This document shows positions 46,423-55,355 of a DNA stretch of 64,000 bases, one piece after another. Origin of the DNA: Streptomyces sp. ISL-98 (GTDB taxonomy: Bacteria; Actinomycetota; Actinomycetes; Streptomycetales; Streptomycetaceae). A program made the position numbers and the translations under genes. Each line of letters starts with the position of its first letter. Within the stretch, counting starts at the first letter, position 1. The stretch is from positions 306,183 to 370,182 of the forward strand of contig NZ_JAGGPB010000034.1 in NCBI RefSeq assembly GCF_018614055.1, written 5' to 3'. The notes beneath the pieces are model-generated. The model made no database searches. It was not told where the DNA came from and saw only the letters and a program-made list of their open reading frames with translations.

Positions 46423-48165
46423 ATGGCCAAGCAGAAAGTGGCGGAGCAGTTTGTCGACATCCTCGTCCGCGCAGGGGTCCAACGCCTCTACGGTGTCGTC
46501 GGCGACAGCCTCAACCCCGTCGTCGACGCCGTCCGCCGCACCTCCGGGATCGAGTGGATCCAGGTCAGGCACGAGGAGGCCGCGGCCTTCGCCGCCGGCG
46601 CCGAGGCCCAGCTCACCGGCCGGCTCGCGGCCTGCGCGGGCTCCTGCGGCCCCGGCAACCTGCACCTGATCAACGGCCTCTACGATGCCCACCGCTCCAT
46701 GGCCCCGGTCCTCGCCCTCGCGTCGCAGATCCCGTCCAGCGAGATCGGCCTGGGCTATTTCCAGGAGACGCACCCCGACCAGCTGTTCCGCGAGTGCAGC
46801 CACTACAGCGAGCTGATCTCCAGCACCAAGCAGATGCCGCGCGTCCTGCAGAGCGCGATCCAGCACGCGGTCGGCCGCAGTGGCGTCAGCGTGGTCTCCA
46901 TGCCTGGCGACGTCGCGTCGGACACCGTCCCCGAACGGGCGCTGGAACACGCGCTGGTGACCTCCCGTCCGACCGTACGCCCGGCCGACACCGAGATCGA
47001 CAAGCTCGTCCGGCTGATCGACGACGCGGACCGGATCACGCTCTTCTGCGGCAGTGGCACGGCCGGCGCGCACGCGGAGGTCATGCAGTTCGCCGAGCGG
47101 GTCAAGTCCCCGGTCGGGCACGCCCTGCGCGGCAAACAATGGATTCAGTACGCCAACCCCTACGACGTAGGCATGAGCGGCCTTCTCGGCTACGGCGCGG
47201 CGTACGAAGCCACACACGAATGCGACCTGCTGATCCTGCTCGGCACCGATTTCCCCTACAACGACTTCCTCCCCGACGACGTCAAGATCGCCCAGGTCGA
47301 TGTGCGGCCCGAGCACCTGGGCCGTCGCTCCAAGCTCGATCTGGCGGTCTGGGGCGACGTACGCGAGACGCTGCGCTGTCTGACGCCGCGCGTGAAGGCC
47401 AAGACCAGCCGCAAGTTCCTCGACCGGATGCTGAAGAAGCACGCGGACGCCCTCGAAGGCGTGGTGAAGGCCTACACCCGCAAGGTCGAGAAGCGGGTCC
47501 CGATCCATCCCGAGTACGTCGCTTCGGTCCTCGACGAACTGGCCGACGACGACGCCGTGTTCACGGTCGACACGGGCATGTGCAACGTCTGGGCGGCCCG
47601 CTACATCACCCCCAACGGGCGGCGCAGCATCATCGGATCCTTCACCCACGGATCGATGGCCAACGCCATGCCGCAGGCGATCGGCGCCCAGTTCACCGAC
47701 CGTAGGCGTCAGGTGATTTCGATGTCCGGCGACGGCGGATTCAGCATGCTGATGGGCGACTTCCTCACCCTCGTCCAGTACGACCTGCCGGTGAAGGTGA
47801 TCGTCTTCAACAACTCCTCCCTCAGCATGGTCGAGCTGGAAATGCTGGTCGACGGCCTGCCGTCGCACGGCACGGAGAACAAGAACCCGGACTTCGCGGC
47901 GGTCGCGCGCGCGTGCGGCGCGTACGGCGTGCGCGTGGAGAAGCCGAAACATCTGGCGGGAGCGCTCAAGGACGCCTTCCGCCACAAGGGCCCGGCCCTG
48001 GTCGACGTGGTGACCGACCCGAATGCCCTGTCGATGCCGCCGAAGATCCGCGCCGACATGGTGAGCGGCTTTGCGCTGTCCGCAAGCAAGGTCGTGCTGG
48101 ACGGCGGGGTGGGCCGGATGCTCCAGATGGCGCGCTCGAACCTGCGCAACGTACCGAGGCCGTGA
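46423..48165 (+). CDS. poxB: PoxB-type pyruvate oxidase/dehydrogenase (ThDP)
   Basis: This 580-residue ThDP enzyme starts MAKQKVAEQFVDILVRAGV at ATG 46423 (GTG 46411 is less likely because its ribosome site abuts it). It has the PYR domain (RLYGVVGDSLNPVVDAVR, RHEEAAAFAAGAEAQLTG with catalytic Glu), the middle FAD-type domain and the PP domain GDGGFSMLMGDFLTLVQYD, with metal-binding Asp and Asn in IVFNNSSL. The family converts pyruvate to acetate and CO2 and passes electrons to quinone at the membrane. SMANAMPQAIGA confirms the subgroup. Confidence 0.93.
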   Translation: MAKQKVAEQFVDILVRAGVQRLYGVVGDSLNPVVDAVRRTSGIEWIQVRHEEAAAFAAGAEAQLTGRLAACAGSCGPGNLHLINGLYDAHRSMAPVLALASQIPSSEIGLGYFQETHPDQLFRECSHYSELISSTKQMPRVLQSAIQHAVGRSGVSVVSMPGDVASDTVPERALEHALVTSRPTVRPADTEIDKLVRLIDDADRITLFCGSGTAGAHAEVMQFAERVKSPVGHALRGKQWIQYANPYDVGMSGLLGYGAAYEATHECDLLILLGTDFPYNDFLPDDVKIAQVDVRPEHLGRRSKLDLAVWGDVRETLRCLTPRVKAKTSRKFLDRMLKKHADALEGVVKAYTRKVEKRVPIHPEYVASVLDELADDDAVFTVDTGMCNVWAARYITPNGRRSIIGSFTHGSMANAMPQAIGAQFTDRRRQVISMSGDGGFSMLMGDFLTLVQYDLPVKVIVFNNSSLSMVELEMLVDGLPSHGTENKNPDFAAVARACGAYGVRVEKPKHLAGALKDAFRHKGPALVDVVTDPNALSMPPKIRADMVSGFALSASKVVLDGGVGRMLQMARSNLRNVPRP

Positions 48166-48318
48166 GCGACTTATGGCCGAAACCCCTGAGAAGGGGAATC
48201 CACCTGCTTTAGCTGGGGGAGGACGTCAATCATGGGCATGAGTGCCTGTGCACGTGCGGGGCATGCATTGCGTGAACCAGTTCGAGAAGCATGACCGGTC
48301 GGTGTGCGGGTGGGGGAT

Positions 48319-48750
48319 ATGACAGGGAAACAGGCGAGCGGGCGGGGTCCGGCCGCACGCGCTCAGTTACGACGCAGACTGGCCCGCGCGGATCTCGCGG
48401 CGGTTCCCGAAGTGCGGCGCGCTCTGCGCGACCTGCTGAGGCACCGCGGACGCCGGGAGTGTTCGGAGGTCGCCGAGCTCCTCACCACGGAGCTCGTGAC
48501 CAATGCCCTCGTCCATACGGAGCACGACGCGGAGGTCACCGCGACCGTGAGCGTCTCCAGACTCCGTGTCGAGGTACGGGACTTCGTGGCACGGCACCCC
48601 ACATTGCGCGCACCGGTCGCCGACGACGGTACGAACGGCAGGGGACTCGTCCTGGTCCAGGCACTCGCCGACGCATGGGGCGTAAAGGCGCACGGGGTAG
48701 GGAAAGCGGTGTGGTTCGAGCTGGACATGGCGGGCGGCGGACCGGCGTAA
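48319..48750 (+). CDS. RsbW-like anti-sigma-type ATPase
   Basis: I choose ATG 48319 (MTGKQASGRGPAARAQ), with GGGTGGGGG just upstream. The 143-residue protein has a basic N-terminus, a GHKL N-box TTELVTNALVHTEHDAEV and the G-box GRGLVLVQALADAWGV. These are features of streptomycete RsbW/SpoIIAB-like kinases that bind sigma or anti-anti-sigma factors. No partner gene is adjacent. Confidence 0.88.
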   Translation: MTGKQASGRGPAARAQLRRRLARADLAAVPEVRRALRDLLRHRGRRECSEVAELLTTELVTNALVHTEHDAEVTATVSVSRLRVEVRDFVARHPTLRAPVADDGTNGRGLVLVQALADAWGVKAHGVGKAVWFELDMAGGGPA

Positions 48751-48798
48751 GAGACCGGCCCACCACCGCCATGGTCACCTGCTGAGCAGGGAACCTGC

Positions 48799-49854
48799 TC
48801 AGCCGAACTGCTGCTCAAGGTCCTTGAGCTTGCGCTCAAGAGAGTCGAGCCGGGGCAGAGCCTGCGTGTCGTCCTCGGCGGTGAGGTCGACGGTCGTGAT
48901 CGGCTTGTCAGAGCCTCTGACTGCCTGGAGGGAGGGCCTTTGTCGAAGCGGCAGTTGTCCCGGCTCTGCTATGGCGGGCTCCGCGACGACCTGCGCCGGC
49001 GCGGAGCCCGATCCAGGGGCGATGCCCGTGACTTCGACCTGCCTTCCGCCGCGACCGCGGCCCCAGGCCCTGTGCTGCCGGTTGATGGCCTTTATCTGGG
49101 CGCGCTCCAGCCTGTGGTGATCGCGTCGGCGGATGCGGTTCTGCTCCTTCTCGCGCACGTCCTCGCGGACTTCCTCGACCGCCTCGTCGAGTGTGCGTAC
49201 ACCTTCGAGCAGCATCAGCGACCAGGCCCCGAAGGTCTCTCTGGGGGCTCTCAGCCACCGAACGATCCGGATCTGCGGCAGCGGACGGGGCACCAGGCCC
49301 TGCTCGCGGAGCGCGGCTCTTCGGGTCTGCTTCAGCGCGCGGTCGAAAAGCACCGCCGCCGAGAGCGACATGCCCGCGAAGAACTGCGGAGCGCCGTCGT
49401 GGCCGAGGCCCCGGGGCGCGTGCACCCAGTTGAACCATGCGGCGGCGCCGGCGAACAGCCAGACCAGGAGCCGTGAGCCGAGGGCGGCGTCGCCATGGCT
49501 CGCCTCGCGCACGGCGAGCACTGAGCAGAACATCGCTGCGCCGTCGAGGCCGAAGGGGACGAGGTATTCCCAGCCGCCGGTGAGGCTCAGGTTCTGCCGG
49601 CCGAAGCCGACCAGGCCGTGGAAGGAGAGTGCGGCGGCGACCGCCGCGCAGCAGAAGAGCAGCAGATACGACGCGATCCCGTAGATCGCCTCCTTGCGCC
49701 TGCGCCGCTCTTCGGTACGTTCCCAGGAGTCGTCGGCTGCGGCCTTGCCACCGGCGCGCTTGCCGCGCGCAAGCACCGCAACCGCCGCCAGGACCCCCGC
49801 CAGCATCACGCCACCCGGAAGCAGCCAGTCCAGCGATATGTCGGTCAGTCTCAT
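48799..49854 (-). CDS. DUF2637 membrane protein
   Basis: This 351-residue host protein starts MRLTDISLDWLLPGGVMLAG at ATG 49854. One N-terminal membrane segment precedes a charged helix (DDSWERTEERRRRKEA). A block of four membrane segments follows (YGIASYLLLFCCAAVAAAL, EYLVPFGLDGAAMFCSVLA, RLLVWLFAGAAAWFNWVHA, QFFAGMSLSAAVLFDRAL). The cytoplasmic part is helical and ends with a coiled coil. DUF2637 proteins relate to plasmid SpdB proteins. Role unknown in the chromosome. Confidence 0.85.
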   Translation of the reverse strand: MRLTDISLDWLLPGGVMLAGVLAAVAVLARGKRAGGKAAADDSWERTEERRRRKEAIYGIASYLLLFCCAAVAAALSFHGLVGFGRQNLSLTGGWEYLVPFGLDGAAMFCSVLAVREASHGDAALGSRLLVWLFAGAAAWFNWVHAPRGLGHDGAPQFFAGMSLSAAVLFDRALKQTRRAALREQGLVPRPLPQIRIVRWLRAPRETFGAWSLMLLEGVRTLDEAVEEVREDVREKEQNRIRRRDHHRLERAQIKAINRQHRAWGRGRGGRQVEVTGIAPGSGSAPAQVVAEPAIAEPGQLPLRQRPSLQAVRGSDKPITTVDLTAEDDTQALPRLDSLERKLKDLEQQFG

Positions 49855-50047
49855 GCGGTGTCCCTTGCATCGCGGTAGGGCGTTTCGGGCGCCATATTGG
49901 CGGAATCCAAGTGACCCAAAGGGGGTTTCGATGCAAGAGGGCGCCAACGGAGTGTCAGGGCATACGGATAGGTGCGTTCTGGTCGAACCACCGTACGCAG
50001 AGGGCGGATTGGGTTCGATTTAGGTCACTGGATCGGGTGGCGTGCCG

Positions 50048-50941
50048 TCAGACGGCGGCGACGGCGGAAGCCGCCGTCGCGGCGGCTTCCTCGCTCAGCT
50101 TCCGTACGCGCTCGGCGTCGCACGTACGGGGACACGTCACGCAGGTGTCCTCGGGCCGCAGCGTGTAGAAGAGGCAGCAGCTCGCCCGGTCGCGCGTTGG
50201 CAGCGATTCGCCGTTCGGTCCGGTCAGCTCGCGGAAGCCTGCGGTGCCGGCGTACGGCTTGGTCGTACCCGGCAGCAGCTCCTCCAGTTCCCGCATCGCG
50301 CGCCGCTCGTCACCCAGCTGATGGGCGATGTACCAGAGCCCTTCCACGATCTCGTCCGTGACCATGCCCCACAGTGCGCGCTTCCCGCGCCGCATCCGCG
50401 GCCCGAAGCCGTTGAGGACGGGCCCGAGGTGCGCGGCGACGGCGTCCCGCACCTCGCCGCGCAGGGCTTCCTCGTCCCGTACGACGCGGGCGCCGGGAAG
50501 GGTGGCGGCGGGGTCGTCGGGCAGGCACGCGAAGTCCCGTACGCGTACGGCCATCCGGCCCAGCGTGCGCTGGAAGGCAACGTCCTCGACGGGCATGCGC
50601 GGCACCCGGCGCTGCAGAAACCACGGCACCGTAATGAGGAGGCAGGCGGGCCAGGCGTAACGGTGCAGACCGAAACTGGCGACGACGTCGGGGCGGGCCT
50701 GCTGGCCGTAATCACGCAGAACCTGCGCGTTGTCCCAGGCCAGGAAGGTGTCGAGCGCGGTGCCACCGGCGGCCAGCTCGGCCGCGCCGACCCAGCCCGC
50801 TGCGCCGGGGGCCTGCTCGCCGTCCGGGATCTCCTGGATCCGCAGGCCGGGAAAGGCCTCGGTGAGACGGGCGTACGAGGCCGCGACGGGAGACGCGGTG
50901 ACGCCGGTGAGAACAGCGGGGACGGTCGTGGGGACGGTCAT
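50048..50941 (-). CDS. FhuF-like ferric-siderophore reductase
   Basis: This 297-residue protein starts MTVPTTVPAVLTGVTAS. The C-terminal [2Fe-2S] motif reads RASCCLFYTLRPEDTCVTC (CC-x10-C-x2-C), the FhuF signature, and the core has FGLHRYAWPACLLITVPWFLQRRVP. FhuF-type enzymes release iron from hydroxamate siderophores in the cytoplasm. An iron box lies upstream (50971-50987), predicting repression by the DmdR/IdeR regulator when iron is ample. Confidence 0.88.
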   Translation of the reverse strand: MTVPTTVPAVLTGVTASPVAASYARLTEAFPGLRIQEIPDGEQAPGAAGWVGAAELAAGGTALDTFLAWDNAQVLRDYGQQARPDVVASFGLHRYAWPACLLITVPWFLQRRVPRMPVEDVAFQRTLGRMAVRVRDFACLPDDPAATLPGARVVRDEEALRGEVRDAVAAHLGPVLNGFGPRMRRGKRALWGMVTDEIVEGLWYIAHQLGDERRAMRELEELLPGTTKPYAGTAGFRELTGPNGESLPTRDRASCCLFYTLRPEDTCVTCPRTCDAERVRKLSEEAAATAASAVAAV

Positions 50942-50970
50942 GCAGAGACCACCGAATCGCGATCGTTGGC

Positions 50971-50987
50971 AGGTAAGCCTTACCTTA
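50971..50987 (-). promoter_or_regulatory. DmdR/IdeR-type iron box
   Basis: AGGTAAGCCTTACCTTA, read on the minus strand as TAAGGTAAGGCTTACCT, closely fits the actinobacterial iron-box consensus TWAGGTWAGSCTWACCTWA. It lies about 30 bp upstream of the FhuF-like start, overlapping where a promoter would be. Confidence 0.82.
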
Positions 50988-51065
50988 CCCGATCGTTTCG
51001 AGGTTTGAACTGAGACCTGGGCCGCCTATCGTGCATATGGGGCACAGCACCGGAGGAGACGTCAT

Positions 51066-51830
51066 ATGGAGCAGTCGCGGGCGCAGGGCGGAGCGCGCGA
51101 AGCCGCGTACCCACACGTCCCCGCGATCCCCGTCGCCCCAGCCGTCGGTGTCCCGGAACAGGCCCGTGGCGAACACACCCACAGCGAGCCCCCCGCCCCG
51201 CGCGTCGTCCAGCGTCACTCGGTCCGGGGCCAGATACTCGACGCCCTGCGCGCGGCCCTGGTCAGCGGCGAGCTGATACCCGGCGAGGTCTACTCCGGCC
51301 CGGCCCTCGGCGCCCGCTTCGGCGTCTCGGCGACGCCCGTACGAGAGGCGATGCAGCAGCTGTCCCTCGAAGGCGCGGTGGAAGTGGTCCCCAACCGGGG
51401 TTTCCGCGTCACGGTCCGCAGCGCAGTGGAACTGGCGGAGCTGGCGGAAGTGCGCTCCCTGATCGAAGTCCCCATCATGCTCCGCCTGGCCCGCACGGTC
51501 CCGGCCGACCGGTGGTGCGACCTGCGCCCCCTGGCCGAAGCCACCACGGCAGCAGCGGCAACGGGCGACCGGGCGGCGTACGCGGAGTCGGACCGCGCGT
51601 TCCACGGGGCGGTGCTCGCTCTGTCGGGCAACCGGCAACTCGTAGCCGTGGCCGACGACCTCCACCGCCGCTCCCAATGGCCCCTGCTGACGGGCGACCC
51701 CCTGGGCCGCAGGGCAGACCTCCTGGCAGACGCGGCGGAACACCTGGCGCTGCTGGACGCCCTGGTGGCCCAGGACCTGACGGTGGTCCAGTCGCTGGTC
51801 CGCGAGCACTTCGCGGGCGCGGACCGCTGA
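51066..51830 (+). CDS. GntR/FCD-family regulator
   Basis: This 254-residue protein starts MEQSRAQGGAREAAYP at ATG 51066 after GGAGGAG. The winged HTH (RGQILDALRAALVSGELIPGE, ALGARFGVSATPVREAMQQLSLEGAVE) is followed by an FCD ligand domain with VRSLIEVPIMLRLAR, SDRAFHGAVLALSGNRQ and AEHLALLDALVAQD, whose Asp/His residues usually bind a metal and an acid ligand. Its first ~50 residues are disordered. It is divergent from the iron-regulated gene but has its own control region. Confidence 0.9.
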   Translation: MEQSRAQGGAREAAYPHVPAIPVAPAVGVPEQARGEHTHSEPPAPRVVQRHSVRGQILDALRAALVSGELIPGEVYSGPALGARFGVSATPVREAMQQLSLEGAVEVVPNRGFRVTVRSAVELAELAEVRSLIEVPIMLRLARTVPADRWCDLRPLAEATTAAAATGDRAAYAESDRAFHGAVLALSGNRQLVAVADDLHRRSQWPLLTGDPLGRRADLLADAAEHLALLDALVAQDLTVVQSLVREHFAGADR

Positions 51831-51881
51831 CGGCCGATCAGAGGCGGCCCTCCTGGTTGCAGAAGCAACCCATGCAGTGGG

Positions 51882-52679
51882 TCAGACCGCCGGCCCCGGG
51901 GTCATCGGGGTCAGTTGTGCTGCCAGCCATGTTGGTACGCCGTCCAGGAGGCGGAACAGGCGGGCTGCTTCCGCGCGCAGGCGGGTTGCCTCCGGTTCTG
52001 GTTCCGCGTCTGCCAGGGCTGCCAGTGCGGGGGCCGTGCCGACCAGGTAGCCCAGTTCCTCCCGTATCCGCAGCGACTCCGCGAAGCCGTGCCTCGCGTC
52101 TGCCAACTCGCCCTCCCTCAGGGCCAGTCCGGCCAGGTGGCGCCATGTGAAGGAGAGCAGCAGCGTCTCGTCGTTGGCCGTGGCGCCCGCGTGGGCGCGG
52201 CGGTAGGCGGCGAGGGCCGACTGCGGGGAGTCGGAGATGTGCTCGGCGACCAGGCCCCGGCGGAAGTCCAGCAGGGGGCGAGCCGCCGCCGTCGGGGAGA
52301 GCAGGGCCGCTGCCCTGCCGAGCGCGGCGCGTGCCTCGTCGGCCCGGTCGCGGGCGCCGAGCACCGTCGAGGCGTACGCGAGCTGGCCGCGTTCGCACGC
52401 CGCCGCACCGCGCTCGTCGTCCTCCCGGGCGACGGCTTCCGCCGTACGCAGGGCGTCTTCCGCCTCCGCCCAGCCTCGCTCCGTGAACAGGCAGCGCTCG
52501 ACGAGCAGCGATGCTCGCTGCAGCGCGGCGGCGGGAGTGGCGGGGGCACCCGCATGTGGTTCTAGCAGGGCCGCCGCATCGGTCCAGCAGCCGCGCGAGC
52601 GCAGCCGCCATACCGCGGTCTGGAGTGGGCTTCCGTCCCCTGCGGTTGATCCGGAACCAGACATGGCGGTATGCGCCAC
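51882..52679 (-). CDS. TPR-like protein of unknown function
   Basis: I start at GTG 52679 (VAHTAMSGSGST), with GGGGAGGG five bases upstream; ATG 52664 is the alternative. The 265-residue protein is helical with repeated Ala-rich pairs of helices (AEDALRTAEAVAREDDERGAAACERGQLAYA, RADEARAALGRAAALLSPT, ALAAYRRAHAGATANDETLL), the look of tetratricopeptide repeats. Role is unknown. Confidence 0.78.
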   Translation of the reverse strand: MAHTAMSGSGSTAGDGSPLQTAVWRLRSRGCWTDAAALLEPHAGAPATPAAALQRASLLVERCLFTERGWAEAEDALRTAEAVAREDDERGAAACERGQLAYASTVLGARDRADEARAALGRAAALLSPTAAARPLLDFRRGLVAEHISDSPQSALAAYRRAHAGATANDETLLLSFTWRHLAGLALREGELADARHGFAESLRIREELGYLVGTAPALAALADAEPEPEATRLRAEAARLFRLLDGVPTWLAAQLTPMTPGPAV

Positions 52680-52777
52680 ATTGCCCTCCCCGAGCACGCC
52701 ATTGAGCTGTGAGTAGCTGTAGTGGCCGAATCTCAGCACGGAATGGCACTCCGGGCCAAGAGGTCAGGTGAACGAAT

Positions 52778-53269
52778 TCACAATCGGCCGGTCACAGCGC
52801 CGAGTTGGCTGAGAGTAGCGGCCATTGCCGTACGCATCTTCTTCGGATACCCGGGCAACTCTACGATCAGCCGGGGGAAACGGGCCCGCGACCAGTCGTA
52901 GGTGTGCGTGACCCGGGTCGCCGTACCGTCGGGCTCCAGTTCGTAGCGCCAGCGCTGGCCGCCCACCAGCCGGCGGCCGCCCAGCTCGCCCCACGTCTCC
53001 CAGGCGATGAGCCGGTCCTGTTGGTACTCCACGACGACATTCACCGAGCGGTACGGGATGCCTCCCTGGCTCATCCCCATCGTGAACCGGTCACCGGGGC
53101 CCAGCACTTCGGGCCCCTGCGGCCTGCCCTTCAGCATGCCCGAACCGTCCAGCTCGGCGTGCCGGGCCGGTGTCGCCAGCAGCTCGAATATCTGCTGCGG
53201 CGATGCGACGACGACCTCCGAGACCGATATCGATCTCTGTCCTGCTTCCGTTGTCGGTCCCGGTTTCAT
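52778..53269 (-). CDS. SRPBCC-family protein
   Basis: This 163-residue protein has the START-like/polyketide-cyclase fold signs: SVSEVVVASPQQIFELLATPARHAELDGS opening, GPGDRFTMGM, SVNVVVEYQQDRLIAWETWG, WRYELEPDGTATRVTHTYDWSRA and a C-terminal helix (MRTAMAATLSQLGAV). It likely binds a hydrophobic ligand. It lies directly upstream of the PucR-type gene on the same strand. Confidence 0.88.
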   Translation of the reverse strand: MKPGPTTEAGQRSISVSEVVVASPQQIFELLATPARHAELDGSGMLKGRPQGPEVLGPGDRFTMGMSQGGIPYRSVNVVVEYQQDRLIAWETWGELGGRRLVGGQRWRYELEPDGTATRVTHTYDWSRARFPRLIVELPGYPKKMRTAMAATLSQLGAVTGRL

Positions 53270-53299
53270 GTGGAGCCCCCTCCTGAGTGCCTGCTTGCG

Positions 53300-55015
53300 C
53301 TAGCTCATCCTCAGGGCGAGGAAGAAGTCCAGCTTGTCCTCGAGGCGCGACAAATCGCGCCCCGTCAACTGCTCGATCCGGCCCACCCGGTAACGGAGTG
53401 TGTTGACGTGCAGGTGCAGCCTCGCCGCGCAGCGCGTCCACGAACCGTCGCAGTCGAGGAACGCTTCGAGGGTGGGGATCAGTTCCGCGCGGTGGCGCCG
53501 ATCGTAGTCCCGCAGCGGATCGAGCAGACGCGCGGTGAAGGCCCTGCGTACGTCGTCGGGTACGAACGGCAGCAGCAGCACGTGCGACGCCAGCTCGTGG
53601 TGGCCCGCCGCGCAGACCCGGCCGGGGCGCGCAGCGGCGACCCGGCGGGCGTGCCGGGCCTCCTCCAGGGCGCCGCGCAGGCCCTCCGCCGAGTGCACGG
53701 CGGCGCTGACACCCAGTGTCAGCCGCCCGTCGTCGGCGAGACCGCCCGACAGCGGCTCGCGCACCGCCTCCAGGAGTACGTCGGCGTGCAGGCCCTGGTC
53801 GGAGTCCCGCACCTCGTCCTCGTCCTCGCCTTCGGCGGCCTCCCCCTCGGTCGCGATCGCCGGCAGCGGTACGAGTGCGATCGCCTCGTCACCCGCATGG
53901 GCCACCGCGATCCGGTCCGACGAGTCGGAGCCCGCCACCGCCGGGTCGACCAGGATTTCCTCCAGCAGCGTCTGTGCGACGGGCCCGCTCTGGAGAGCCC
54001 CGCCGTCCTGCCACTCGACGCGCGCCACGACGACCTGCCAGTGCGGCGCGGAGCCGAGGCCCGGCAGCAGCACCGGCGCCGCGACCCGCAGCCTGGCGGC
54101 GATCTCGGCGGGGGCCGCGCCCGTCTGGACCAGCTCCAAGACCTCCTGGGCGAGGCGGCGGCGTACCGTACGGGCCGCGTCGCGGCGGTCGCGCTCCACG
54201 GCGATCAGCTGGGTCACGCCTTGGAGCAGGTCGAGGCGGGCGGCGGGCCAGTCGCCCGCGTCCGCCTCCACGGCCAGCAGCCAGTCCGAGAGGACGCTCT
54301 CGCGCACGTCACGGGAGGCGGACACCGCGGCGGCAGCCGCGCCGCGCCCGGCGCTGCGGATCGGGAAGAGCGAGTACGTCGTGCCCTGAACGGCGGCGCG
54401 GTGCGGCGCCCGGCGGCCGGTCCGTACGGCGGCCAGATGCTCGCCCGCGAGCTTGGAGCCCACGCCGGGGGACAGCGGCGCACCGGCCCCGGCGATCTGA
54501 CGTCCGGTGGGCGAGAGCACCCAGGCGTGCAGGTCCAGGTCGGAGGTCAGCAGGTCGAGGACCACCTCGGGCCCGCCGCCCGCCGGGCCCGACGTCATGA
54601 GCCTGCGGTGCCGGTCGACGACCGCCGCGAGGTCCCCGGCGCGCTCGCCGGACACCTGGCGCACCACGTACTCGGTGATGGTGGCGAAGGCGACGGCCTC
54701 GCTGACCGCGAAGAGCGGCAGCCGGTGGCGTACGCACGCCTCGACGAGGTCGTTCGGGATCGCGCCGAGCTCCGCCTCGCCCGCCGCGAGCCCGACAACG
54801 CCCGCGCCCGCCAGGAGGCGTACGAAGGGTTCGGAGTCCTCGGCCGAGTGCCGCCACGCCAGCCCGGTGAGGACCAGCTCGCCGCCCGACAGGTACCGGC
54901 TGGGGTCCCGCAGGTCGGTGGTCATCACACCGCGCACGGTGCGGTCGAGCTCGTCCTCGCCGCCGAGCAGCCGCAGGCCCAGTGCGTCGGTCTCAAGCAG
55001 TGCGCGCAGCCGCAT
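53300..55015 (-). CDS. PucR-family purine catabolism regulator
   Basis: The gene starts at ATG 55015 (MRLRALLETDALGLRLLGG), giving 571 residues. An N-terminal PucR domain (TVRGVMTTDLRDPSRYLSGGELVLTGLAW, AVSEAVAFATITEYVV, about residues 1-130) is followed by a middle GGDEF-like domain (HWQVVVARVEWQDG) and a C-terminal HTH (LEAFLDCDGSWTRCAARLHLHVNTLRYRVGRIEQLTG). It is divergent from the xanthine dehydrogenase operon, which it probably controls in response to purines. Confidence 0.9.
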   Translation of the reverse strand: MRLRALLETDALGLRLLGGEDELDRTVRGVMTTDLRDPSRYLSGGELVLTGLAWRHSAEDSEPFVRLLAGAGVVGLAAGEAELGAIPNDLVEACVRHRLPLFAVSEAVAFATITEYVVRQVSGERAGDLAAVVDRHRRLMTSGPAGGGPEVVLDLLTSDLDLHAWVLSPTGRQIAGAGAPLSPGVGSKLAGEHLAAVRTGRRAPHRAAVQGTTYSLFPIRSAGRGAAAAAVSASRDVRESVLSDWLLAVEADAGDWPAARLDLLQGVTQLIAVERDRRDAARTVRRRLAQEVLELVQTGAAPAEIAARLRVAAPVLLPGLGSAPHWQVVVARVEWQDGGALQSGPVAQTLLEEILVDPAVAGSDSSDRIAVAHAGDEAIALVPLPAIATEGEAAEGEDEDEVRDSDQGLHADVLLEAVREPLSGGLADDGRLTLGVSAAVHSAEGLRGALEEARHARRVAAARPGRVCAAGHHELASHVLLLPFVPDDVRRAFTARLLDPLRDYDRRHRAELIPTLEAFLDCDGSWTRCAARLHLHVNTLRYRVGRIEQLTGRDLSRLEDKLDFFLALRMS

Positions 55016-55355
55016 GGGTCGCCGCCGATCTGTCTCTCGATGTTGGATGGATGTGTTCGGGTGGTTTGTCTGTCGGAGGAGGCCGTGCCTGTGGTTTCGA
55101 AAAGGCTGTGCTTGTGGCTTCCAAAAGAAAGCCGTGGGGTTACTGAGGTCACCCTTTCGTTCGAATCTACAAGACGTAAGGGGCGGCCAGCCAACTCCTT
55201 CATGGTTTCGGTGACTGCACCAGGCGGGGCCCGCCTTGTGTACTGGGGCCACGCCGCGTGAACAGCACATGAACGACTGAACGAATCAGTCGAGGGCCGG
55301 CCGTCTCCGGGCCCCAGCGCACAGCGATCAACCCGATTGAGAAGAAGAGAGCCTC
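55016..55355. promoter_or_regulatory. PucR-xanthine dehydrogenase intergenic control region
   Basis: This 340-bp gap holds two features. GGCCGTGCCTGTGGTTTCG at 55081 starts a 23-bp unit repeated in tandem at 55104 with four changes. CGACTGAACGAATCAGTCG at 55274-55292 is a perfect inverted repeat with a 5-base centre, about 64 bp before the first xanthine dehydrogenase gene. They are likely regulator sites; no gene is evident. Confidence 0.7.

Noticed and set aside
46420..47985. A 521-codon minus-strand frame opposite the pyruvate oxidase
   Set aside because: Antisense shadow of a gene with full ThDP-enzyme motifs.
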